Shown piece after piece: positions 1 through 6,921 of a stretch of DNA of 64,000 nt. Origin of the DNA: PFJX01 sp038215555. GTDB lineage: Bacteria; Pseudomonadota; Gammaproteobacteria; Burkholderiales; Thiobacillaceae. The notes beneath the pieces are model-generated. The model did not search any database and was not told where the DNA came from. It saw only the letters and a program-made list of their open reading frames with translations. The stretch is from assembly GCA_038215555.1 (NCBI GenBank), contig JBBQQT010000001.1, forward strand, positions 17,998 to 81,997, written 5' to 3'. The position numbers and the translations under genes are program-made. The stretch's first letter is position 1; every line of letters starts with the position of its first letter.

Positions 1-219
1 GGCTTGATCGAGCAGATCGGCCTTGATGGCGATCTCGATCTTCACCTTGGGCAGAAAGTCGACCACATATTCCGCGCCGCGATACAGCTCGGTATGGCCT
101 TTCTGGCGACCGAAGCCTTTGACTTCGGTCACGGTAATTCCAGAAACCCCAAGGCCGGAGAGGGCTTCACGCACCTCGTCGAGCTTGAAGGGTTTGATGA
201 TGGCGGTGACAAATTTCAT
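1..219 (-). CDS. glnK: Nitrogen regulatory P-II protein, 3' part missing
   Basis: The first 73 residues of a P-II signalling protein (family length about 112) run off the left edge of the window. The N-terminus begins MKFVTAIIKPFKLDEV, and the T-loop has the uridylylation tyrosine Y51 in GAEYVVDF. P-II trimers sense 2-oxoglutarate, ATP/ADP and glutamine status and control AmtB and nitrogen regulation. An AGGAGA ribosome site lies just before the ATG. It follows a TIGR02001-type porin in the same direction, an arrangement that in betaproteobacteria usually continues into amtB. This is why I prefer glnK over glnB. amtB itself would lie outside the window. Confidence 0.93.
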   Translation of the reverse strand, partial: MKFVTAIIKPFKLDEVREALSGLGVSGITVTEVKGFGRQKGHTELYRGAEYVVDFLPKVKIEIAIKADLLDQA

Positions 220-294
220 AACGGTCTCCTGAATGAACTGCCGGTCTGGTCAGGCCCCGCCGCAACGCGGATCAGGGGCCAGTTTCAGAGTGGA

Positions 295-1056
295 TTAGAA
301 AGACTTGGAGAAGGAGAGGATCGCGCGGCCATCAGCGACCTTTTCGGTTCCCCAGGTGTAAGCCGTGGCTGGGCCAGCTTTGCCGTATTCAACATCGGTA
401 TCGGTGTAGGCCAAGGTGATGACGCCATAACCGATATCCTTGGAGACACCAATTTTCCAGTCCGTGTAGGAGGCATCGTCGTTGTCTTTGACATCCTGAT
501 AGCCGACGTGGCCGAGCAAAGCCCAGCCATTTTCCAGGGGGTAAGTGGCATTGACTTCAAGGTAGTAACTGCCCTTCGTGTCATTGTTGCCAACTGAAGT
601 GCCCCAACCAACGAAGCGCTTGGAAACGGCATGACTATATTTCGCACTCAAGAACTTCCAACTTGCGCCCAAATAAACCTCGGTCGTATCCGGATCATTC
701 GCGCCTGCAATCTGATCGCCAGGGTAGAAGTAGGTAATCAGGCCAACGTCATAGCCAACATCGCCCATGCTGCCCTTGTAGCCACCATAGAGGTCAATTT
801 CCATGCTGCTGTTGGTTTTGTAACCCTGCGAGACCCAGTCGACGTTGGAACCCCATGTGCCCAGATAAGCACCGCTGGCGTGGCTGTAATCAAATCCGCC
901 CTGCAGGGCAGGCCCATTCTGGGTTTGTGAGACGCCGCGGAAAAGGTAGTCGGTGGTAAAGCCGATATTTCCAGAAACACTATGCGGTGAGTCGGCAGCG
1001 ATCGCAGACACGGAAACCAGACCAGACAGGATGAGCAGGTAAGACAGTTTCTTCAT
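295..1056 (-). CDS. TorF/TIGR02001-type putative outer-membrane porin
   Basis: A 253-residue protein with a signal peptide (MKKLSYLLILSGLVSVSAIA, cleavage near residue 21) and alternating aromatic beta-strand sequence to a terminal Phe, as in outer-membrane barrels. The mature N-terminus, SGNIGFTTDYLFRGVSQT, is the signature of the TIGR02001 / TorF family. Members commonly sit directly upstream of glnK-amtB, as here, so a role in uptake of a nitrogen compound is inferred, but no substrate is established. Upstream lie a sigma54-type promoter and two NtrC-like dyads. Confidence 0.88.
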   Translation of the reverse strand: MKKLSYLLILSGLVSVSAIAADSPHSVSGNIGFTTDYLFRGVSQTQNGPALQGGFDYSHASGAYLGTWGSNVDWVSQGYKTNSSMEIDLYGGYKGSMGDVGYDVGLITYFYPGDQIAGANDPDTTEVYLGASWKFLSAKYSHAVSKRFVGWGTSVGNNDTKGSYYLEVNATYPLENGWALLGHVGYQDVKDNDDASYTDWKIGVSKDIGYGVITLAYTDTDVEYGKAGPATAYTWGTEKVADGRAILSFSKSF

Positions 1057-1101
1057 GATGATTCTCCAGTAAAGGTGGTGCGATGTTGCACGCTCATGTT
1101 C

Positions 1102-1117
1102 AGCATTATCCGTGCCA
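1102..1117 (-). promoter_or_regulatory. Sigma54 (-24/-12) promoter for the porin-glnK operon
   Basis: Read on the minus strand the site is TGGCACGGATAATGCT, against the consensus TGGCAC-N5-TTGC. The GG and GC doublets are exactly 12 bases apart, and only one core base differs (A for T before TGC). It lies about 46 bases upstream of the porin start codon. Nitrogen-regulated RpoN transcription of glnK-amtB operons is well established. Its use here is inference from position and match. Confidence 0.65.
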
Positions 1118-1179
1118 ACTAAATTAATACTTAAATATCATATATTTAGTCGAATTCGACCGATCTTGGCGCAATTCGT

Positions 1180-1227
1180 TGCCCGATATTGGTGCATGAT
1201 GAAAATGCGATGCACCGTATTGACCCG
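1180..1227 (-). promoter_or_regulatory. Two NtrC-like enhancer dyads
   Basis: Two 17-bp elements resemble the NtrC consensus TGCACCA-N3-TGGTGCA. At 1180-1196 the right half (TGGTGCA) is perfect and the left half is TGCCCGA. At 1211-1227 the left half TGCACCG is near perfect and the right half is poor. Their centres are 31 bp apart, about three helical turns, and they lie 65-110 bp upstream of the sigma54 promoter, the usual place for NtrC enhancers. Confidence 0.5.
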
Positions 1228-1288
1228 AAGGATTGGCAAGCCGGTTTGTTAAACTCGCGCCTCTCGATTGCGCCCTGGAAAACTCACT

Positions 1289-1576
1289 ATGTTGAAACAG
1301 AATCTCGCCAAGGAAGTCGCTGGCAAAGTCTCGGAAATCCTTGCCTTCAGTCCCGCCAAGGATGTCGAAAAGAACCTCAAGGCCAGCCTGGCCGCCTGGT
1401 TATCCAAGCTCGATCTGGTGACGCGCGAGGAATTCGACGTGCAGTCACAGGTTCTGGCCCGCACGCGTGAGAAGTTGCAGCAACTGGAAGACCGTCTGGC
1501 CGCGCTGGAAGCCAAGCCGGAAGTTGGGTCGACAAGCGGGTCGGCAAGCGGCTCGGAAACCAATCTGCCGCAATGA
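1289..1576 (+). CDS. ubiK: Ubiquinone biosynthesis accessory factor UbiK
   Basis: A 95-residue protein of the YqiC/BMFP family. UbiK assists the cytosolic Ubi complex in aerobic ubiquinone synthesis. The central segment WLSKLDLVTREEFDVQSQVL is the family signature, and the C-terminal part (QVLARTREKLQQLEDRLAALEA) is a predicted coiled coil for oligomerisation. The frame is open from a TTG at 1268, but ATG 1289 matches the family start. The low-complexity tail GSTSGSASGSETN comes from a degenerate 12-bp repeat. The stop overlaps the next start by four bases (ATGA), which indicates translational coupling. Confidence 0.9.
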   Translation: MLKQNLAKEVAGKVSEILAFSPAKDVEKNLKASLAAWLSKLDLVTREEFDVQSQVLARTREKLQQLEDRLAALEAKPEVGSTSGSASGSETNLPQ

Positions 1577-2517
1577 GCCGGGAGCGTGTTGAAGTGGCTG
1601 CCGCCGTCATCGAACGGCCGGACGGCACTTTTCTCATGGCCAGCCGTCCGCCGGGCAAGGTCTATGCGGGGTGGTGGGAATTCCCTGGTGGCAAGGTGGA
1701 GGCAGGGGAAACCGCGCGTCAAGCACTGGACCGTGAACTGCGTGAGGAGTTGGGCATCGAGGTTGAACAAGCCTGGCCTTGGTTGAATCGAACCTACAAC
1801 TATCCGCATGCCGATGTCATGTTGCGGTTTTTTCGCGTCACGCGTTGGCGTGGTGAGCCGCATCCGCACGAAGGTCAGTTATTCGATTGGACGCGCACCG
1901 AGGCGCCGGCTGTTGCTCCCATCTTGCCGGCACCGGTGTTACCTGCCAATGGACCGATCCTGAAAGCGCTCCGCCTGCCGCTGGAATATGCGATTTCGGA
2001 TGCCGCCAAGCTGGGGCCGCAGGTGTTTTTGCAGCGCCTGGATCAACGTCTCGCACAGGGACTCAAGCTGGTGCAATGGCGGGAAAAAGGCGCGTCGGTG
2101 GAATTGGTCGAACAGGTTGCCGCCCGCTGTCGCGAAGCGGGCGCTTTATTGATGTGCAATGCGGATGCCGGGTTGGCAAGCCGACTGGGCACTGGCTTGC
2201 ATCTGAATGCCAAACAATTGGCGGCAATGGATCAGCGGCCCGACCTGGAATGGGTCTCTGCGTCCTGTCATGACCAGACAGAACTGCAACGCGCGATTCA
2301 ACTGGAACTCGATTTCGTGGTCCTTTCACCCGTGTTGCCGACGCCCAGCCACCCAGGCGAGCCGACGTTGGGTTGGCCGACGTTTACCGATTTGCTGCGC
2401 GACTGCGGCATACCGGTTTTTGCGCTCGGCGGACTAGGGCGTGATGACCTGGCTTTGGCACGCGGATTTGGCGCGCATGGCATCGCGCTGAAAAGCCAGG
2501 CTTGGAACACGTTGTGA
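1573..2517 (+). CDS. Nudix hydrolase (MutT) fused to a ThiE-like domain
   Basis: A 314-residue two-domain protein. Residues 1-130 carry a complete Nudix box at 40-62 (G-x5-E-x7-RELREELGI), as in 8-oxo-dGTP pyrophosphatase MutT, which cleans oxidised nucleotides from the pool. Residues about 145-314 resemble thiamine phosphate synthase/TenI (LVQWREKG near the start, VFALGGL near the end). This fusion is common in beta- and gammaproteobacteria. The ThiE-like half is generally considered divergent, so true thiamine synthesis is doubtful. It overlaps ubiK by ATGA. Confidence 0.9.
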   Translation: MSRERVEVAAAVIERPDGTFLMASRPPGKVYAGWWEFPGGKVEAGETARQALDRELREELGIEVEQAWPWLNRTYNYPHADVMLRFFRVTRWRGEPHPHEGQLFDWTRTEAPAVAPILPAPVLPANGPILKALRLPLEYAISDAAKLGPQVFLQRLDQRLAQGLKLVQWREKGASVELVEQVAARCREAGALLMCNADAGLASRLGTGLHLNAKQLAAMDQRPDLEWVSASCHDQTELQRAIQLELDFVVLSPVLPTPSHPGEPTLGWPTFTDLLRDCGIPVFALGGLGRDDLALARGFGAHGIALKSQAWNTL

Positions 2518-2969
2518 CGCGGCCTGCCTGGCTTCGTTTCTGGCCACTCGGTCTGTTTGCCCTGATCGGCCTGGTGCTCTGGGCCGATCAGACTGGACTC
2601 TGGCGCTCATCTAAAGCGGAAAAACAGGTGCCGGTAAATTGCAGCACGCTGACGCAGCCGGGTGGCTGCAAGCTGAGCGTCGATGGTCGCGAGATTCGTT
2701 TCGGCATCCTGGGCGAGCCGAAACCGCTCGCCCCGTTCCAGATCTGGCTTGCCCTGCCAGATTCGACCGGGGCGCAACAAGCCGAGGCGCGCTTCACGAT
2801 GGAAGGCATGGATATGGGCTTCAATCTCTACACCCTGCGGCCGGATGACCAGGGCGTATTACGCGCCACGGTGACGCTGCCGATCTGTGTGACCGGTCGC
2901 CGCGACTGGCACATGGTTCTGGATTTGACTAATTTGAGTATCAAAGTCCCATTTGTCACCAACCTGTAA
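2514..2969 (+). CDS. Membrane-anchored protein of unknown function
   Basis: About 151 residues from GTG 2514, which overlaps the preceding stop as GTGA. A TTG at 2502 in the same frame is an alternative start. An N-terminal hydrophobic segment (FWPLGLFALIGLVLW) anchors an extracytoplasmic domain containing a Met-rich stretch, FTMEGMDMGFNLYTL, followed by strands ending TLPICVTGRRDWHMVLDL. The layout recalls small FixH/YtkA-like beta-sandwich proteins, but I do not recognise the family with confidence. Its last codons overlap a candidate Pho box for phoU. Confidence 0.7.
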   Translation: MTRPAWLRFWPLGLFALIGLVLWADQTGLWRSSKAEKQVPVNCSTLTQPGGCKLSVDGREIRFGILGEPKPLAPFQIWLALPDSTGAQQAEARFTMEGMDMGFNLYTLRPDDQGVLRATVTLPICVTGRRDWHMVLDLTNLSIKVPFVTNL

Positions 2970-2970
2970 T
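2953..2970 (+). promoter_or_regulatory. Candidate Pho box upstream of phoU
   Basis: Two 7-bp direct repeats separated by 4 bp, TTGTCAC-CAAC-CTGTAAT, match the PhoB half-site CTGTCAT at 5/7 and 6/7. A perfect TATAAT lies at 2992-2997 without a good -35 hexamer. The spacing to the -10 is about one helical turn longer than in classical Pho promoters, so this remains tentative. Confidence 0.35.
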
Positions 2971-3104
2971 ATTTGGCGCAATTGACGCCCCTATAATTTG
3001 CCAATCCCCTGGTTACAGAAATTTCATGATTTGAAATGGCGACCAGGCAAAAAACAATTGCGTCAGCAACACCCCGGTGAGCGGCGGTAGAAGGAGACAC
3101 AGAA

Positions 3105-3806
3105 ATGCCCAATGTACATATATACAAGAAATTCGATGCTGACATGGAGGCCGTGCGTGCGCGCGTGCTGGAAATGGGCGGCCTGGTTGAGGAACAGGTC
3201 AACAGAGCGATCGAAGCGCTGATTTCAGGCAATACCAAAACGGCCGAAGAAGTCATCGCCAACGAACAGAAGGTCAACACCATGGAAGTCAGCGCCGATG
3301 AGGCCTGTACGCAGATCATCGCGCTGCGCCAGCCGACCGCCGTCGACTTGCGCATGATCCTGACCATCATCAAAACCATTACCGATCTTGAACGGATCGG
3401 CGATGAGGCAGCAAAGATTGCCCGCGTCGCAGTCAAGGTTTACGACAGCGACCGCATCCTGACGCCGCGTTACAACGAAATCAAATATATGGCCGGCCTG
3501 ACCACCAAGATGTTGCGCGAGTCGCTCGACGCGTTCGCCCGCCTGGATGTCTCCGGCACCGGCGCGGTGGCCCGCCAGGACATGGAAGTCGACGAGGAGT
3601 TCCACTTGATCACGCGGCATCTGATCACCTTCATGATGGAAGATCCGCGCACCATCTCGACCTTTATTGATCTGCTGTTTGTCGTCAAAGCTATCGAGCG
3701 CATCGGTGACCATGCCAAAAACATGTCCGAATACGTGGTGTTCATGGTTAAAGGCAAAGACGTGCGCCACATCACGATCGAAGAGCTGGAACGCGAATTG
3801 ATGTGA
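3105..3806 (+). CDS. phoU: Phosphate signalling complex protein PhoU
   Basis: A 233-residue protein with the two-fold repeated three-helix PhoU bundle. The metal-binding signatures appear as ITDLERIGDEAAKIA in the first half and AIERIGDHAKNMSEYV in the second. PhoU links the PstSCAB transporter to the PhoR/PhoB system and prevents phosphate overload. An AAGGAGA ribosome site precedes the ATG. No pst or phoBR genes are adjacent. The 3' end lies in a 13-bp tandem repeat, and a strong hairpin terminator follows. Confidence 0.96.
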   Translation: MPNVHIYKKFDADMEAVRARVLEMGGLVEEQVNRAIEALISGNTKTAEEVIANEQKVNTMEVSADEACTQIIALRQPTAVDLRMILTIIKTITDLERIGDEAAKIARVAVKVYDSDRILTPRYNEIKYMAGLTTKMLRESLDAFARLDVSGTGAVARQDMEVDEEFHLITRHLITFMMEDPRTISTFIDLLFVVKAIERIGDHAKNMSEYVVFMVKGKDVRHITIEELERELM

Positions 3807-3833
3807 CGAATTGATCTGACGAATTGATCTGAG
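3795..3833 (+). repeat. 13-bp tandem repeat over the phoU stop codon
   Basis: Three consecutive 13-bp units (3795-3807, 3808-3820, 3821-3833) read GAATTGATSTGAS, with one or two differences between them. The first unit contains the last codons and TGA stop of phoU; the others extend into the spacer. Since 13 is not a multiple of three, the copies lie after the stop and do not lengthen the protein. It looks like replication slippage. Confidence 0.8.
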
Positions 3834-3857
3834 TAACCGCTTGCGGGCGGATTAATC

Positions 3858-3893
3858 AAAAAAGCCGACAGGATTGTTCCTGTCGGCTTTTTT
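3858..3893. terminator. Bidirectional intrinsic terminator, phoU / PCu(A)C gene
   Basis: A 16-bp perfect stem (arms 3858-3873 and 3878-3893, core GCCGACAGGA/TCCTGTCGGC) with a 4-base loop is flanked by A6 and T6 runs. It can therefore stop transcription from phoU rightward and from the convergent copper gene leftward. Confidence 0.88.
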
Positions 3894-3920
3894 GTCGGGT
3901 TGAGTGACGTTTGGTGTTGT

Positions 3921-4358
3921 TCAGTGTGCGCTGGATGAGCGGGCTTCTGCCTGCACCGCCAGTTTCTTTTGCTTGCCGTCAGCGCCTTTGACGATCAGTG
4001 TCATCGGTACTTTCTGGCCCGACTTGATCTGGCTTTTCAAGCCGATGAACATGACATGCAGATCACCCGGTTCGAGGCTGACCGTTTTTCCCTTCGGCAA
4101 TTTGATTTCCTGCATCTGGCGCATTTCCATGACGCCGTTTTCCATCCGCATGAAATGGAACTCGAATTCCCTGGATACCGGACTGCTGCCGCCGACCAGG
4201 GTCATGTCGGCATCGGCGGTCAGTTCCATGAAGCCGCCTGCCACCTTCTGACCGGGTGCGGTGGCACGCACCCAGGCATTTTCGATCTTGACGTTGTCGG
4301 CCAGGGCCGAGGTGGCAAGCAGGCATCCAGTCAGCAGCATTGCGAGAGATCGTTGCAT
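3921..4358 (-). CDS. Periplasmic copper chaperone PCu(A)C
   Basis: A 145-residue exported protein with a signal peptide ending SALA at residue 20. It holds the complete Cu(I)-binding pattern H-X10-M-X21-H-X-M of the PCu(A)C family as H68, M79, H101 and M103 (HFMRMENGVMEM ... LHVMF). These chaperones carry copper to cytochrome oxidase assembly in the periplasm. It lies 68 bases downstream of an OprC/NosA-type copper receptor on the same strand, so the two probably form an uptake and delivery unit. Confidence 0.92.
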   Translation of the reverse strand: MQRSLAMLLTGCLLATSALADNVKIENAWVRATAPGQKVAGGFMELTADADMTLVGGSSPVSREFEFHFMRMENGVMEMRQMQEIKLPKGKTVSLEPGDLHVMFIGLKSQIKSGQKVPMTLIVKGADGKQKKLAVQAEARSSSAH

Positions 4359-4426
4359 GTTGAGTCCTTTGCTTGGTTCTTTTCAATATGCCCCCCGCCG
4401 GATCGACGGGGCGGCGGCATTCTGCC

Positions 4427-6715
4427 TCAGAACTTGACGTTCAAGCCCGCGTAGATCGAGCGGCCCGTTCCGGGTACGGCGGTGCCCCATTGCGGGTAAT
4501 TGGGCAACGCCGGGTTAGTCATGGTCGTGCCTTGGCCGGTGTAAGCGCCGCCGGCGGGCAGATAGTAAAACTTGTCGAACAGGTTTTCGACGCCGAAATC
4601 GACGCGCACCTGCTTCCATGCGTAACTGCCGCGCAGGTTGACCAGGCCATAGCCCGGTGTCTTGATTTCGTTGCGGATTGCCGAAACCTTGTCCTTGGCA
4701 TCCACCATCACCCATTCGGCGCTGTTGTCCCAGCCACCTTTCTTCTGGTTGAGCGCGAGTTTGGCGTTGAGCGGCATGATGTTGTAAAGGCCATCACCGG
4801 TGTCTCGGTTAGTGCCTTTGGTGTAGTTCAGCAGACCCTTCAGCGCGAAGGCGCCCCAATCGGTTTTTGCCAGCGGCATCTGGCCGGAGAGGTCGATGCC
4901 GTATATCCGCGCCGATTGATTGATGTATTTGAGGACGCTGAATTTGTCCGTTGTGGGTGCGACGGTGGGCAGGTTGGTGGTCGCGTTCCATTGCACTGCG
5001 TCGATGTAATCGTCTACCTCGGCGTAATGCGGCGTCGCCTTGAAAGTCCAGGCACCATCGACGGCGTGCCAATCGAAAGTGGCGGAGATCTTGTTGGCTT
5101 TTTCCGGCTTCAGGTCGATGTCGCCGAGATAACCGTTGCCGTCGCCCACAAAGTTGTTCATCAGCGCGGCCATCTGCCAGGTGGACCAGGTGTAGCGTTC
5201 ATAGACATTGGGCGAGCGCTCTTTGTGGGCAAAGCCGAACTCGATGTCGAGATTTGCGTCGGCGGTGTAACGGGCAAGCGCGGTGAGATCCAAATTGTGG
5301 TCGATCTTCTTGCGATCCTGGGCGTTGAAAGCGGCGGCATCCCGCGCCTGGAAACTCATCATATTGGCCGGGTTGTAACCCACGACATCACCAGCATTCA
5401 TCTTGACCTGTTCGACGCGCGCGCCCAGCAGTGTTATCCAGTTGGATCGCTTGCGCGCTTCCCATTCGCCAAACAGCGCGGCGCGATCACGTTCACCGTC
5501 TTTGATGTTCCAGAAAGTGCCCGGCCACATGCCAGCGCCTGACGGCGGCCACCAGTCGTCAAGCCGGTATTGCTGAATTTCGCCGCCGACCCGCAAGCGG
5601 TCTTGCGCGGTGATGGCGACATCCGCCTTGACGCTGAATCCCGTCGTTTTACCTTCGGTGTACATCGGCATGCCGGCGGCACAGGTGGCGCTGATCGGGT
5701 TGCATGGAGAGCCATCGACTGCGGTGGGGCCACCGGAGCCGATGGGCGGCACACCATTGCCATACCAGAATCGTTTGTCGGCACCAAAGTCCATGAAGTG
5801 ATCGACTTTCTCGTGATAGGCGCGGGCCTCAAGCGAGCCCCAATCCAGCTTGCCCAGATAGCGCAAGTTAAGACTGTTCTGCTCGTTATTCAGCATGTCC
5901 ATGCGCTGATTGGGGTAGAGCTGAAACGGCATGTCCTGGAAACCCAGTTTGGCTTCAAACAGATGTGCGTCGTTCTTGAACGCGAGTCCAATGGCGTGGT
6001 TGCGGGTTTCATAGGCGGTGGAGCCAACTTCATCTCGCGGCAACGTGTGGCCCATGCGGCCGGTGATGTCGTAGTTTTTGAAGTCGTTGCCAGCCGTGTA
6101 GTTGTCGGCCTGGCTGGTGGCGCCGCTGTAGCTGATATTGAATTTCTGGTTGGCATAAGTGGCCGAGGCATTGGCCCCGCGCGCGTTATTGTTGCTGCGG
6201 TAGAACACACCGGCTTCGCCTTTTGTGATGGCGGCTTGGCCGGGTGCGGCGAACTCGGGGGCGCGCGATTCGGCGATGATGGCGCCGCCGATGGCATCGC
6301 CGCCGCTGCTGACCGGGGTGATGCCGGCATAGACTTTGAGTGTTTCCAGATTGGTCGGATCAATGTAGGACAGCGCCGGATTCATGTGATTCGGGCAGGA
6401 TGCGATCAAATCCATGCCATCCAGTTTGATCCGCAGACGGTCATCGGCCAGGCCGTGAATGGAGGGCAGGCTGGAAACGCCGCCCGAGCCATACAAACTG
6501 ACGCCGGGAACATCGCGCAGCAAACTCGCCGTGTCGCTGGTGGAAGAGCGCATCGACGCCAATTCGGTTTCGCCAAGTTTGACCACGCTTGAACGTTGCA
6601 GCGAACTTCTTGGCGCGGTCACGACGATTTCGTCCAAGGTCGGTATGTCTGCCGCAATGCCAAAAAAGGGGCTGGCGGCCAATACCGCGACAATGGGGTT
6701 CAAGCGGAACTTCAT
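4427..6715 (-). CDS. oprC: TonB-dependent copper receptor, OprC/NosA type
   Basis: A 762-residue outer-membrane transporter with a signal peptide, a plug domain (LDEIVVTAPR from about residue 28; SIHGLADDRLRIKLDGM) and a 22-strand barrel ending in Phe. The plug segment SCPNHMNPALSYIDP is typical of the TonB-copper (NosA/OprC) subfamily. It gives a C107-x3-M111 pair, and the barrel contains H306-x-M308 (DHFMDF). These correspond to the CxxxM and HxM copper ligands of Pseudomonas OprC. The adjacent PCu(A)C gene supports copper import. The leader carries a terminator-like hairpin (6736-6774), which suggests attenuation. Confidence 0.9.
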   Translation of the reverse strand: MKFRLNPIVAVLAASPFFGIAADIPTLDEIVVTAPRSSLQRSSVVKLGETELASMRSSTSDTASLLRDVPGVSLYGSGGVSSLPSIHGLADDRLRIKLDGMDLIASCPNHMNPALSYIDPTNLETLKVYAGITPVSSGGDAIGGAIIAESRAPEFAAPGQAAITKGEAGVFYRSNNNARGANASATYANQKFNISYSGATSQADNYTAGNDFKNYDITGRMGHTLPRDEVGSTAYETRNHAIGLAFKNDAHLFEAKLGFQDMPFQLYPNQRMDMLNNEQNSLNLRYLGKLDWGSLEARAYHEKVDHFMDFGADKRFWYGNGVPPIGSGGPTAVDGSPCNPISATCAAGMPMYTEGKTTGFSVKADVAITAQDRLRVGGEIQQYRLDDWWPPSGAGMWPGTFWNIKDGERDRAALFGEWEARKRSNWITLLGARVEQVKMNAGDVVGYNPANMMSFQARDAAAFNAQDRKKIDHNLDLTALARYTADANLDIEFGFAHKERSPNVYERYTWSTWQMAALMNNFVGDGNGYLGDIDLKPEKANKISATFDWHAVDGAWTFKATPHYAEVDDYIDAVQWNATTNLPTVAPTTDKFSVLKYINQSARIYGIDLSGQMPLAKTDWGAFALKGLLNYTKGTNRDTGDGLYNIMPLNAKLALNQKKGGWDNSAEWVMVDAKDKVSAIRNEIKTPGYGLVNLRGSYAWKQVRVDFGVENLFDKFYYLPAGGAYTGQGTTMTNPALPNYPQWGTAVPGTGRSIYAGLNVKF

Positions 6716-6735
6716 TTTTTTATGACTCCGAGATC

Positions 6736-6774
6736 AAAAAAATGGCCCGCTGCGGGCATGAACCGAAGCGGGCC
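6736..6774 (-). terminator. Terminator-like hairpin in the leader of the copper receptor gene
   Basis: On the minus strand an 8-bp GC-rich stem (GGCCCGCT/AGCGGGCC, arms 6744-6751 and 6767-6774, 15-base loop) is followed by A and then seven T. This is a standard intrinsic terminator shape. It sits only 21 bases upstream of the receptor start codon, too close for a promoter to lie between them. It either attenuates the receptor transcript or ends an RNA antisense to the regB 5' end. No known riboswitch core was recognised upstream. Confidence 0.55.
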
Positions 6775-6921
6775 GCAAGATACGTCAGTACGTCAAAAGC
6801 CGTAAACGTATGGAAGCGAAGCCATCTTAGCGAGGCGCGCCGGGCGCCGGAATGCGACATGTTGTCGCAGGCAAGGTTGGTGTCGCCGGATAGCTTGGTG
6901 TTGGCCGTTAGAATCGTTGTC

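Noticed and set aside
4373..5542. 389-codon plus-strand open frame
   Set aside because: It is antisense to the copper receptor, whose strand has a full, motif-rich protein.
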